In this document: positions 33,230-44,534 of the stretch, one piece after another
Numbering within the stretch: position 1 is the first letter of the stretch
Layout: each line of letters starts with the position of its first letter
Source of the DNA: Odocoileus virginianus
Lineage: Eukaryota; Chordata; Mammalia; Artiodactyla; Cervidae
Reading direction: 5' to 3'
DNA length: 64,000 bases
Assembly: GCF_023699985.2 (NCBI RefSeq)
Contig: NC_069686.1
Coordinates: 5,649,843-5,713,842 of the forward strand
Translations under genes and position numbers: made by a program
Notes under the pieces: generated by a model
Told to the model about the DNA's origin: nothing
The model's input: only the letters and a program-made list of their open reading frames with translations
Databases searched by the model: none

Positions 33230-36050
33230 TGTTAGGTCCATGAATCAAGGTAAATTGGACATGGTTGAGATGCCATAGGAGATGGCAAGAGTGAAAATTG
33301 ACATCTTAGGAATCAGCGAACTAAAATGGACATGAATGGGTGAATTTAATTCAGATGACCGTTATATCTACTACTGTGGGCAAGAATCCCATAGAAGAAA
33401 TGGAGTAGCCTTCACGGTCAACAAAAGAATGTAAAATGCAGGCTTGGGTGAAATCTGAAAAATCGCAGAATGATTTGGCTTGTTTCCAAGGCAAATCATT
33501 CAACATTTCAGTAATGCAAATCTATGCCACAACACTAATGCTGAAGAATCTGAAGTTGGCCAGTTCTGTGAAGACCTACAACTAACACTAAAAAAAGATG
33601 TAGTTTTCATCATAGAGGAAGGATTGAAATGCAAAAGTAGGAAGTCAAGAGATATACCAAATAACATGAAAGTTTGGCCTTGGAGTACAACATGAAGCAA
33701 AACAAAGACTAACAGTTTTGTCAAGAGAACATACTGATCATAGAAAACACCTTCCAACAACTTGATGCTGAAATCAGATTGATTATTTTCTTTGCAACCA
33801 AAGGAAAACCGCTAAGCCATTCAGGCATGACCTAAGTAAATCCCTTAGGATTATACAGTGGAGGTTGAGAAATAGATTCAAGGGATTAGATTTGATAGAC
33901 AGAGTGCCTGAAGAGCTATGGATGGAGGTTTGTAACAGTTTGGGAGTCAGTGGGCAAAAGCATCCCAAAGAAAAGGAAATGCATGAAGGCATAATGGTTT
34001 CCTGAGGACACTTTATAGCTGAGGAAAGAAGAGGAGCAAAAGCAAGGGCGAAAGGGAAAAATATGCCCAGTTGCATTCAGCATTCCAGAGAAGAGCAAGG
34101 AGAAATAAGAAGGCCTTCTTAAATGAATAATGCAAAGAAATAGAGGAAAACAATAAAATGAGAAAGACTAGAGATTTCTTTAAGAAAATTAGATATACCA
34201 AGGGAATGTTTTATGCAAAGATGGGCACAGTAAAGAACAGAAATGGCAAGGACCTAACAGATGCAGAAGAGATTAAGAAGAGGTGGCAAGAATACACAGA
34301 ACTATACCCCCCCCCCCAAAAAAAAAAAGATCTTCACTAGCCAGATAACCATAATGGTGTGGTCACTCACCGAGAGCCTGACATCTTGGAGTGTGAAGTC
34401 AAGTGTGCCTTAGGAAGCATTACTACTAACAAAACTAGTGGAGATAACAGAATTCCAGCTGAGCTATTTAAAACCCTAAAGGATGATGCTGTTAAAGTGG
34501 TGTACTCAATATCTCAGCAAATTTAGAAAACTCAGCAGAGGTCACAGGTGAGGAAAAGGTCAGTTTCATTCCATTTCCAAAGAAGCAATCTCAAAGAATG
34601 TTCAAACTCCCATACAATTATGCTCATATCACATGCAGGCAAGGTTATGCTCAAAATCCTTCAAGCTCGGTGTCAGCAGAACATGAACTGAGAACTTCCA
34701 GATCTACAAGCTGGGTTTCACAAAGTTAACAGAACCAGAGATCAAATTGTCAACATTTGTTGAATCATGGATAAAACAAGGAAGTTCCAGAAAAAAACAT
34801 CTACTTCTGCTTCACTGACTATGCTAAAACCTTTGTGTGAATCACAACAGACTGTAGAAAAGTCTGAGATGGGAGTAAAAGATCACCTTACTTGTCTCCA
34901 GAGAAACCTATATGCAGGTCCATAAGCAACAGTTAGAACCAGACATGAAACAACTGACTGGTTCAAAACTGGGAAAGAAGTATGTCAAGGGTATATATTG
35001 TCACCCTGTTGTTTAACTTAAATGCAGAGTGAAAAAGTGAAAGTGAAGTCACTCAGTCATGTCCGACTCTTTGCAACCCCATGGACTGCAGCCCACCAGG
35101 CTTCTCCATCCATGTGATTTTCCAGGTAAGAATACTGGAGTGGGTTACCATTTCCTTCTCCAGGAGATCTTCCCAACCCAGGGATTGAGCCCGGGTCTCC
35201 CACATTGTAGGCAGATGCTTTACCATCTGAGCCACCAGGGAAGTCCATGATGTATGTGCAGAGTACATCATGCAAAATGCCAGGGTGGATGAGGCACAAG
35301 CTGGAATCAAGATCTGAGGGAGATATGTCAACAACTTCAGAAACCACTCCATTGGCAGAAAGTGAAGAAGAACTAAAGAACCTCTTGATGAGGGTGAAGA
35401 AGAGAATGAAAAAGCTGGCTTGAAACTCAGCATTAATAAAATTAGATTGTGGCATCTGGTCCCATCACTTCATGGCAAATAGAAGTGGATAAAGTGGAGA
35501 CAATGACACTCCTGGAATAGAAAAATCACTGCAGATGTGTTACTGCAGCCATGAAATTTAAAAAAAATACTTACTTCTTGGAAGAAAACCTATGGCAAAC
35601 CTAGTCAGTGTATTAAAAAACAGACATTGCTTTGCTGTTAAAGTTCCATATTGTCAAAGCTATGGTTTTTACAGTAGTCATGTATGGATGTGAGAATTGG
35701 ACCATAAGGAAGGCTGAGTGATGAAGAATTGATTCTTTTGAATTGTGATGCTGGAGTAGACTCTTGAAAGTCCTGTGGACTGCAAAGAGATCAAACCAAT
35801 CAATGCTAAAGGAAATCAACCTTGACTATTCATTGGAAGGGCTCTTGCTAAGGTGAAGCTCCAATATTTTGACCACTTAATGCAAAGAGCCTAGTCACTG
35901 GAAAAGACCCTGATTGAAGGCAAAAGGTGAAGGGTGTGACAGAGGATGAGATGGTTAAATAGCATCACCAGCTCAGCAGACATGGATTTGAGCAAAATCC
36001 TAGAGATAGTGGAGGATAAAGCAGCCTGGCATGCTACAGTCTATGGGGTC
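33230..36050 (+). pseudogene. BovB ORF2 remnant, full span, many frameshifts
   Basis: Recognisable in short frames only: an endonuclease start (atcttaggaatcagcgaactaaaatgg near 33304, coding ILGISELKW), the GDWNAK region near 33615 (decayed), RT fingers near 34580-34760, motif A near 34815 (FTDYAKTF-like), the palm interrupted by the nested SINE, and the C-terminus near 35700. The catalytic motif region after the SINE is deleted: aacttcag is joined to aaccactcc near 35335 where the YADD codons should be. Confidence 0.8.
35031..35246 (-). mobile_element. Bov-tA SINE nested in BovB RT region
   Basis: Complete inverted copy with well-kept blocks (cactcagtcatgtccgactctt, gagccaccagggaagtcc). The short sequence tgcagagt before it (35023-35030) recurs after it (35257-35264), a candidate target duplication. 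The antisense frame through this SINE yields the GSDGKASAYNVGDPGSIPGL-like peptide often seen in spurious bovine gene models. Confidence 0.95.
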
Positions 36051-36174
36051 ACAAAGAGTTGGACACCAGTTAGAGACTGAACAACCAGTCATTATTTTAT
36101 AAAATTATTTATACTAAGCCTCCTTTGAACTTTGAAGTAAATACTACATGGCTTCCTTTTGAAGTAAATAGTAC

Positions 36175-36391
36175 AAGGACTTCCCTGTAGCTCAAATGGT
36201 AAAGAATCTGCCTGCAATGCAGGAGACCAGGGTTCAATTCCTGAGTCAGGAAGATCCTCTGGAGAAGGGAACAGCAATCTACTCCAGTAATCTTGTCTGG
36301 AGAATCCCACAGACAGAAGAGCCCGGTGGGTTACAGTATATGGGGTTGCAAAGAATTGGACACAACTGAGCGACTAACACACACACACTAC
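36175..36391 (+). mobile_element. Bov-tA SINE
   Basis: Complete sense copy from gacttccctgtagctcaaatgg to cacaactgagcgactaacacac. actacatggct occurs before (36143-36153) and after it (36388-36398), but 21 bases of a local duplication (gaagtaaata units at 36134 and 36161) lie between the first copy and the SINE head. Confidence 0.94.
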
Positions 36392-36411
36392 ATGGCTATG
36401 TTGTATTATGT

Positions 36412-36460
36412 GCGTGTGTGCTTAGTTGCTCGGTTGTGTTTTATATATATATATATATGC
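36412..36460 (-). mobile_element. Bov-tA 3'-end fragment followed by (TA)n
   Basis: tgtgcttagttgctcggttgtg matches the inverted last bases of a Bov SINE, then a (TA)n run at 36443-36459. Very short; possibly a truncated insertion. Confidence 0.6.
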
Positions 36461-36505
36461 TGTATTGTTGTGTTACTTCAGTATAAGGTTTAGCTTTGAT
36501 TTCTC

Positions 36506-36696
36506 TGTGTGTGTTAGTCACTCAGTCACTTCTGACTCTTTGGGATCCCATGGACTGTAGCCCACCCAGACTTCTCTGTCCATGGAAGAATACTGGAATG
36601 GGTTACCATTTTCTTCTCCAGGGGATCTTCCTGACCCAGGGATCAATCCTGCATTGCAGGCAAATTCTTTACCATCTGAGCCACCAGGGAAGGCTT
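36506..36696 (-). mobile_element. Bov-tA SINE (antisense)
   Basis: Inverted copy from gtgtgttagtcactcagtcac to the head (ctttaccatctgagccaccagggaagg). A deletion of roughly 15 bases joins tccatgg directly to aagaatactgg. Confidence 0.94.
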
Positions 36697-37086
36697 TGGT
36701 GCTCTCAGAATTTTCATGATAAGTGCCATGAGGTCAATTAAATAATTTGCACATGGAGACTGAAGCTTAAGTTATTCTGCCAGATTCACATCACTCAGTC
36801 TTTTGTGAGATTTCAAGGATAGTTATCTTACAGTTGGACTGGGGCAGCTTCACAATTATCTCCAGGAAAGCCTGGAAGTTTCATACTGACCACTGACCAT
36901 AAAAGAATGAGTTCCCTAGCTAAGCATTTATAACATGCTGTTTAAAATTCACAACTCTTCTGGGAGCACATGGTACTAACTTGTTCCCATTGTTTAGAGA
37001 AGTAGACATTGATAGTTTATTCCTGGTTTAACAGATACAGAGCCTAGTTTAGCCAATTGACATACAGTGTATAAAAGACCTCAGGT
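36697..37086. other. Unassigned stretch
   Basis: About 0.4 kb. Weak MIR-like similarity at 36750-36790 and 36960-37010 is not strong enough to call. No gene. Confidence 0.45.
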
Positions 37087-38072
37087 AGAAGAGGGAACCC
37101 TCGTGCAGTTTTGATTGGAATGTAGACTGGTAGAGTCACTATGGAAAACTGTTTGCAGGCTTATGAAAAATTAAAAATAAAACTACCATAAGATCCCATA
37201 GTCCCACTTGATATTTTCCCAGAGAAAACAAAAACATTAATTCAGGTTGGGTGCATGAGACAAGTGCTCGGGCCTGGTGCACTGGGAAGACCCAGAGGGA
37301 TCGGGTGGAGAGGGAGGTGGGAGGGGGGACTGGGATGGGGAGTACATGTAAATCCATGGCTAATTCATATCAATGTATAACAAAAACTACTGTAATGATG
37401 TAAAGTAATTAGCCTCCAACTAATAAAAATTAAAAAAAAAAAAAAAAAAAAAAGATATGTGAAACCCTGTGTCCATAGCAGCATTATTTACAATACTTAA
37501 TAGTATGGGAAAACTATGGGTCCTTTGACAACAGATAAGTAGATAAGGCTGATGCATTATGTACTTACATATGTACACACACATGCTCGCAAACACACAT
37601 ACACGATATAGAATATATCTCAGCCATAAAAAGGAATGGAATTTTGCCTTTTGCAGTGGCTAAAGGTATTACACTGGAGTTTTACACTTAGTGAAATAAG
37701 TCAGGCATAGAAAGAAAGATACTGTATGTTTTCACTGATATGTGAAATCTCAAAAATAAAAACAAATGAACAAATATTACAAAACAGAGTGAAAACTAAT
37801 TATTACCAGAGTGGAGAGAGGCAGTGGGAAGGGAAAAGTAGGTGAAGGGTATTAAGAAGCAGAAACTTCTAGATGTAAAATAAATAAGGTACAAGGATGA
37901 ATAATGTTTAGTAAGTGGAATATAGTCAATATTTCATAACTTTGTACAGAATATATTCTATAAAAATACATTGTATACAATATATTCTATAAAATATTGA
38001 ATTAATATGCAGTACACATGAAACTATTATGTTGTAAGTCAACTATACTTCCATTGAAAAATGATTTTTAAA
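37087..38072 (+). mobile_element. Old L1 3' end, interrupted by a younger L1
   Basis: Sense L1: gagggaaccctcgtgcagttttg, actaccataagatccc and aaacaaaaacattaattc, then after the nested element gatatgtgaaaccc, catagcagcattattt, tcagccataaaaaggaatgg, agtgaaataagtcaggcatag and the 3' UTR. The order and divergence fit an old mammalian L1 (L1M-like). No intact ORF2 frame. Confidence 0.8.
37238..37453 (+). mobile_element. Ruminant L1 3' end with poly(A), nested in old L1
   Basis: About 200 bases of L1 3' UTR (ggagggaggtgggaggggggactgggatgggg, ccatggctaattcat, taattagcctccaactaataaaa) end in a run of A at 37435-37453. The older L1 stops at about 37237 and resumes at 37454, so the insertion is clean. 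Strongly 5'-truncated; the intact poly(A) suggests it is fairly recent. Confidence 0.85.
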
Positions 38073-38243
38073 GAAAGACTCCTCAGAAACTCCTATATAG
38101 GTTCCTCTGGAACTGAGAAATATTATGCAAACTTTGGTGGTTCATAATCCAAAATCAAAGTATGACCTGAACAATGGATAAAGGATTTTGGGGAACTGTG
38201 TTTGGAAATCTTTGAACTACTTTACTCTTGCTTGCTTGTGCTT

Positions 38244-38269
38244 TCTCTCTCTCTCTCTCTTTTTTTTTT
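38244..38269. repeat. (TC)n plus T run
   Basis: Pyrimidine tract of TC dinucleotides followed by ten T. Confidence 0.95.
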
Positions 38270-38337
38270 CCTGTTGCAATCTTGTCTTTTCAATTATTTT
38301 ACCCTGTCATATTATTGCCATAAGTTTTTTTAATTCA

Positions 38338-38555
38338 GGGGCTTCCCTGGTGGCTCAGCAATAAAGAATCCACCTGACAATGCAGAAGATGCTAGAAATG
38401 CAGGTTTGATACCCGGGTTTTGAAGATCTCCTGGAGGAAATGGCAACCCAGTCCAGTATTCTTGCCTGGAAAATTCCATGGACAGAGGATCCTGGCAGGC
38501 CACAATCTAGAGAGTTGTAAAGTGTCAGGCATGACTGAGCAACTGAGCACTCACA
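38338..38555 (+). mobile_element. Bov-tA SINE
   Basis: Sense copy from ggcttccctggtggctcagc to gcatgactgagcaactgagcac. A small insertion (agaagatgctagaaatgcag) lies in the head. A BovB is inserted right at its 3' end. Confidence 0.94.
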
Positions 38556-38895
38556 TCAGTTCAGTTCAGTTCAGTTCAGTCGCTCAGTCGTGTCCGACTC
38601 TTTGCAACCCCATGAACCGCAGCATGCCAGGCCTCCCTGTCCATCACCAACTCCTGGGAGTTTACTCAGACTCATATCCATTGAGTCAGTGATGCCATCC
38701 AACCATCTCATCCTCTGTCGTCCCCTTCTCCTCCTGCCCCTAATCCCTCCCAGCATCAGGGTCTTTTCCAATGAGTCAGCTCTTCACATCAGGTGGCCAA
38801 AGTATTGGAGTTTCAGCTTCAACATCAGTCCTTCCAATGAACACCCAGTACTGATCTCCTTTAGAATGGGCTGGTTGGATCTCCTTGCAGTCCAA
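38556..38895 (-). mobile_element. Short BovB insertion with perfect target duplication
   Basis: The plus strand opens with five cagtt units (the inverted BovB tail), then the 3' coding end, and stops after ctccttgcagtcca. gagcactcaca flanks it exactly (38545-38555 and 38896-38906). It is strongly 5'-truncated (340 bases). The exact 11-base duplication and tail repeats mark it as young relative to other copies here. Confidence 0.97.
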
Positions 38896-38906
38896 GAGCA
38901 CTCACA

Positions 38907-39682
38907 CACACACACAAATTCTAATGCAGAATTTATTTTCACTCCCTGAATTTTCATTTTATTTTTATCCTCAATAAGTATTTATCATTCCAATTTCTCA
39001 CTATTAATAGTAGTATTCACTCAGAATCTTTAAAATATTGCCCTTTTTAGTGTCCTGCATACAGAGAGAGTGTGCAGCAAGGCCTTGGATAAGTCTTTGA
39101 CTATAATTTTTAACCTGATAAAAGTAGCAATTGATAAAACTATATTAAGCTGAACCTGAAGCCACTTCAATGCTCATTGCCTTAAAATTGCAAATATATG
39201 GCTGAATGTAAAATAAGAACTCACACTATCTTCTCCAGAAATATCTACCAAATAGCTTTAATTATAGCTTAGTTTTCAAACATAGGGGAAAATATCAGGG
39301 AATGCAGTTGAATGAATAATCCTAAAGCTAAATCCAAGTAGCTAGTCAGTAATAGTTATCTTTATGTTAGGGATGTGCATGCCACATCCAACTAATATTC
39401 CTATTCTTATAGCTGGAGCCCTTTCCACTGTCCAGTGAAGGCTAGAAAATATTTATCACCAAAATATATTTCTTATATTCATTTCATAATATTTTGAATT
39501 TTTCTATGTATTCAAATACCTCATTTCAATGTCAAATTATTTATTTACACTTAATAATTACTTCAACTTACATTCAAGTCACACAATCAAAGATTCTTTA
39601 CATTTCTTTTAAAATCTGTGTAACATTGTTTTGACCCATTAAGTATTGATTTCATAATTTCATACTTAGAAAGTAATATGTC
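38907..39682. other. Unassigned AT-rich stretch
   Basis: Starts in a (CA)n run (38903-38917) grown from the duplicated target. No gene or element recognised beyond that. Confidence 0.55.
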
Positions 39683-40195
39683 CAAGTAGACATCTCTCCA
39701 ACAAAGACATACAGATAGCCAATAAACACATGAAAAAATGTTCAACATTGCTCATTATTATAGAAATGCAAATCTAGAGTACAATGAAATATCACCTTAC
39801 ATTGGTCAGAATGTCCATCATCAAAAAATCTAGACAATAAATCCTAGAGGGGGTGGAGAAAAGGGAACCCTCCTACACTGTTGGTGGGAATGTAAATTGA
39901 TACAACCATTATGGAGATAATCCAAGAATAAAAACTGCCATATGATCCAGCAATCCCACTACTAGGCATATATCCTGAGAAAGTCATAATTCAAAAATAC
40001 ACATGTACCCCAATGTTCATTGCAGTACTATTTATAGCCAGAACATGGAAGCAACCTAGATGTAAATGGACCTAGATGTCCATTTACAAATGAGTGGATA
40101 AAGAAGTCGTGGTAGATACAGGCAATGAAATATTACTCAGCCATAAGAAGGAACTAAGTTGAGTCAGTCCTAGTGAGGTAGATGAATCTAGAGCC

Positions 40196-40243
<48 letters not shown>

Positions 40244-40600
40244 ATTTTATATATAAAATGGTACTAATGAACCTATTTTCAAGGCAGAAATAGAGACATA
40301 GACATAGAGAACAAACTTGTGGGCACAGTAGGGGAAGGAGAGGGTGGGACAAATCGAAAGAGTAGCATGGAAACATATACACTACCATATGTAAAATCTA
40401 GCTGGTGGGATGCTGCTGTATAGCACAGGGAGCTCATTAGGTGCTCTGTGACAACCTGGAGGGGTAAGCTGGGGTGGGAGGCATGTGAGAGGTTCAAACA
40501 GGATTAGTCATACGTGTACTTATGGCTGATTCACATGTTGTATGGCAGAAACCAGCACAACATTGTAAAGCAATTATCCTGCAATTAAAAAAATAGTAAT
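39683..40600 (+). mobile_element. L1 3' end, sense
   Basis: Blocks gacatacagatagccaataaacac, gagaaaagggaaccctcctacactg, ccagcaatcccactactaggcat, cagccataagaagg and the 3' UTR (tggctgattcacatgttgtatggcag, ttatcctgcaattaaaa) follow the L1 ORF2 C-terminus to 3' end. A (TA)n run and a palindrome lie at 40199-40263. No intact frame. Confidence 0.88.
40199..40263. repeat. (TA)n tract ending in a perfect 24-base palindrome
   Basis: TA dinucleotides to 40240, then accattttata followed by its exact reverse complement (40241-40262), extended by a t/a pair at 40240 and 40263. Confidence 0.95.
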
Positions 40601-42113
40601 AATTGAATCTGTCCATTTTAAATTTCCAATGCCTTGAAGCAGACAATAACAATATCTTTTTCTATTTGTGTAAGGACCCAGTGGGCTTTTAAAATGTACC
40701 TAGATGCCTGGGTTATATGATACATTTTTCTAAAAAGCCAGTGGAAAGTGTTAATTATACCAAGAGAGGAAACCAAAAAGTTATTTGCATAATTGGTCCA
40801 CTGATAATAATAAGTGTCCAAAAAGAACAAAAAATATTTACACCTGAGAGATTATAGCTCTTGAGTTGATCATTCTTTCTTTTAGCAAGTTATAATATAT
40901 TTTAAATGATCTTTGAGCCATCTTAACAAATAGCTGTTTTTCAGCTCCTTCTGCATTGAAAAATTTCAATTTTTAAAACTTTCTCAACTGCTTCCAATTA
41001 ATTTCTCAAACTAAGGTTGATATATCACTTAGTATGTTGATTACTTTAAAACTAGGCTGATTAGATCCTATAAAATGCTGTTACTCGACAATTGTATACA
41101 AATGGCTTCCTTGAAAAAGCTTTTCTTTAAATCTGTAGGTTCCAAGAGAACACTTTAACAAATGTAAAATATATTTCAGTCTTACACATTTCTAAAATTT
41201 TTCTCTCTTTTTTTCCCCTCTGGAAATATGAGTTACAGATATGATGGGATATAACTAGGAGAAAAATTGAACATATAATACAGAATCAGTAAGAGAGGCT
41301 TGAGTTTTCCTTTATAAAACACAGTTGTTCTATAGAAACATGAGCATTCAAAATATAGTCCTGTCCAGAATGATTTCATGTGACAAATTTGTAGTTTGTA
41401 TCTATCTGGGTTACTTTCAGCTGAATATTTTTAAAGTTAATATATAAAAGCATGTAACGGTTCTCTTACTACATCAAATGCTTTTAGGTAGCATACTGAT
41501 AAAGCATTAAATAGCATTAAATATAAATCACATTGTAAAGAGTTACAAGTAATGATCTTTTTAATCTCACAATTTTTCTAATTTAAGTCAAGGACAAATG
41601 ACCCGATTCAGAAGCAATTTTTTAAAATTTGGTATTCTCCTTTCAAAAAGAAGAAAACTATGATATCACTTCAGATCTAATTGAATAACATTTCCTGGTT
41701 GCACTTATTTTTATAGCCAGAAATAGTACTTCTATATTTATATCCACATCACAGTCTCTTTTAAAGTAAATACACTTCAGCAAAAACATGAATCAATATA
41801 AATCAGGTATTAAATAAATCATATTATACCATTGCTTATATAATGCATATATTAAGAAGGGACTATATTTGAGTGACAGGAATTAAGAAAACTCAGAGCT
41901 GACCTGACTTTGGTAATACTGATAGGTTTGTTCTAAGCCCAATCAGTATCATAAAATACTGACAGAACTTTACTGAACGGTTGAAGCTGTTATGCAAGTA
42001 ACAATAGAGTTCTCAATCATTTGGGAAATATATAAGCAAAAGGATGTAGACAAAATTAATACTGAATTATTTTAAAAGAGAGATAAAAGTGGTTAAAATT
42101 GTATTTCATCATT
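40601..42113. other. Unassigned AT-rich stretch
   Basis: About 1.5 kb; no recognised element, gene or structured repeat. Confidence 0.6.
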
Positions 42114-42190
42114 GTGATTTAGTCACAAAGTCCTGTCCAACTCTTGTGATCCCATGGACGATAGCGTGCCAGGATCATCTGTCCATGCTA
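42114..42190 (-). mobile_element. Bov-tA 3' fragment (antisense)
   Basis: tgatttagtcacaaagtcctgtccaactc and tggacgatagcgtgccaggatcatctgtccatg: the inverted 3' third of the SINE only. Confidence 0.85.
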
Positions 42191-43045
42191 GGTCTTAAAC
42201 TGGTCCTTTAACAATTACAAGAATTTGGGCTGTTAATGAATGAATTGGAGAGAAAGACTCAGGGATCCTGAGCAGGGTGTTGTGATTGAGAGTGTGGATA
42301 GTTTAAAATATGCAACTAAGCTATAAAATTAATGAGGAAGAACATAACATTTCTAATGATTTTGAACTTTAACTTCAAATACAGACATTCTCCACCCTGC
42401 CCCCTCATTAAGGAGATTTAAGAAAATACTTTACATGGGCTTTACCTCAAGCCAAATAAACCAGAATTTCTGAGACTGGGCTAAGGCTTACTATTTGCTT
42501 CTTATTTCTTTTGAAGTTCCCATGGTGATTTTTAAATGCAACTAAATTGGCCAACCACTACTTTCAGCAGTGACCACCATTACAAGCTCCTGATGAAGAA
42601 TCTAACACATTTTGAAAGGTATTTTTGGTTGTAATATCTGTTTTTCAGATATTACACTGTCAGGTATGACTTCTCAGAGAGGTTAAAGAAACATTACAGA
42701 GCAGGAGGTTGACGTTTAAGAAGTAAATTGTGAGGGTCAAGTTAAGAAAATTGAATAGAAAAGTTTGGATGAAAGTTTAAAAGTGAAGATGTAAGTTTAC
42801 CAAATACTAAGAGGACATTATGCTAGGACTTGTTCTTGCTGTAGAAGTGATGCTTTTGTGATAATAACCAACACTTCCAACCTTGATATGTTAACACACC
42901 ATTTTCTGAGAATGGACTGCTATTGAAATACCTGTGACTATACAATCACAGTGACTTTACTGAGTATTTGTAGTTTGTTGTTAACTGTCACTTTACATAA
43001 AACAAAGCTTATAAATTTAATCAAAATTTTCTTTGACCTTATTAT
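42191..43045. other. Unassigned stretch with a possible MER5-like fragment
   Basis: At 42440-42571, accagaatttctgagactgggc, tgaagttcccatggtgatttttaaatgcaac and ccaaccactactt resemble the right half of the hAT-type MER5 elements (tcagaatctctgggg, agctccccaggtgattctaatgtgcagcc, agaaccactg). Weak. Nothing else recognised. Confidence 0.45.
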
Positions 43046-43258
43046 ATCATTGGAAAAGACCTTGATGCTGGAAAAGAGTGAAGGCAAAAGGAGAAGGGAG
43101 TGGCAGAGATTGAGATGGTTAAATAGCATCTCTGATCAAGGAACATGAATTTGAACAAATTCTGGGAGATAGTGAAGGACAAGGGTGCTTGATGTGCTGC
43201 AGTCCATTGGACTGCAAAGAGTTGGACACTACTTAGCAACTGAACAAGAACAACAAAA
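43046..43258 (+). mobile_element. BovB 3' end fragment
   Basis: Sense BovB from tcattggaaaagaccttgatgctgg to gttggacactacttagcaactgaac. Strongly 5'-truncated (about 210 bases), with moderate divergence. Confidence 0.93.
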
Positions 43259-44035
43259 TTATTTCACTGATTCAACCAATATAATATAATATTAACATTG
43301 GATCATTTTAAATTTAAAAGATATATGATCTGATGTGACTTTTCATATCAATCTTATTTTTATGCATTGTAATATAATATTAAATATTTATATTTTCATT
43401 TAATCATTTATTTTGGCATGTCTTTAGGTATGAAAACTGAAATGACAGTAGTATTCAACCTGAAGAAGGATGATATTAAAAATTAATATTGTTTTATTCA
43501 TTTGTAATCACTGAGAAATTTATGTATCTTGGAGATTAATAATTCAGTAGCCAGGCAATTTGATTTTATTTAGATCAGAATATTATAAAAATAGGCATAT
43601 GTAAGGGCTGTGGGTTATTTTAAGGAAAGAAGCATCATGGCATAATAAAATAATGGCTTCATATGCAGTCTTTTATATGGCGAGATTCTCCTGATACATA
43701 TATGGAAGAGATTATTTGAGAAATAAACATTTGGATTCCCAGCTACTAATGCAATCTCATAAAGAATAATGTGAATTCATTTGTCTAATAAAAACAAAAG
43801 GGAAATGCAGCTAGTTTGAAATAAACCTTTCTACTGATTATTCTACAGCATTTTAGTACCACTAGAAAATATAGATATTTATCAAAGAAGGTTAACTTCC
43901 TTATTTAATTCCTTAATTTCTAAGAGATCCTTTTGGAAAGTTAAATTTAGCAACATATAGTTTTAGTACTATGTTTGATTATAGTATCATAGTGTAACTT
44001 GTTGAATAAAATAAACATATTTAATTTTAAAGTAT
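43259..44035. other. Unassigned AT-rich stretch
   Basis: About 0.8 kb of AT-rich sequence; nothing recognised. Confidence 0.6.
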
Positions 44036-44241
44036 GTTTGGAACTAGCAGTGAAGAACCTGCCTGCCATTGCAGGACTCAGGAGATGCAGGCTTGATCCC
44101 TGCATTGGGAAGATCTGCTGAAGTAGGAATGGCTACCCACTCCAGTGTTCTCGCCTGGAGAATCCCAGACAGAAGAGCCTGGAAGTCTACAGTCCACGGG
44201 GTCACAAACAGATGGACATGACTGATGTTATTTAGCATGCA
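44036..44241 (+). mobile_element. Bov-tA SINE
   Basis: Sense copy; head degraded (ggaactagcagtgaagaacctgcctgcc), core cccactccagtgttctcgcctgg, 3' end gatggacatgactgatg. Confidence 0.9.
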
Positions 44242-44370
44242 TGTACATATTATATAGAGATAGATTTTTAAAAATATAGCTTTAATTTCTTTGCTAGTAT
44301 ATTAAGTATATATATACATATATATATTTTTTTAACATTACTGATAAATAAAAATAAATGTCATTTGACA

Positions 44371-44534
44371 TTGAGAGATGGGATGGGGAGGGAGGTGGGA
44401 GGGGGGTTCAGGATAGGGAACACATGTACACCTATGGCTGATTCATGTGAATGTATGGCAAAAACCACCACAACATTATAAAGTAATTAGCCTCCAATTA
44501 AATAAAATAAATTAAAAAAATAAATAAATAAAAA
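44371..44534 (+). mobile_element. Ruminant L1 3' UTR fragment with (TAAA)n tail
   Basis: gggatggggagggaggtgggagggggg, ccacaacattataaagtaattagcctcc and a tail of taaa repeats. Same 3' UTR type as the nested L1 at 37238. Strongly 5'-truncated. Confidence 0.88.

Larger units (their letters stand above)
32772..36082 (+). mobile_element. BovB LINE, near full length, heavily mutated
   Basis: The element runs from a 5' region (gatcacagctttgtcaaggcaaagg) through endonuclease and RT to the 3' end, with all blocks in order. A perfect 11-base duplication aaccagtcatt flanks it (32761-32771 and 36083-36093). Minus the nested SINE and the microsatellite expansion, about 3 kb of BovB is present, close to the usual 3.2 kb. 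A C run plus A run (34306-34330) and many indels disrupt it. It is the most complete BovB of the window and among the most decayed. Confidence 0.95.

Noticed and set aside
35057..35455. Minus-strand frame of 132 codons
   Set aside because: It runs through a Bov-tA and antisense BovB; such SINE-derived peptides are common false genes.
37138..37357. Antisense Pro-rich frame in the L1 3' UTR
   Set aside because: Shadow of the purine-rich L1 3' UTR.
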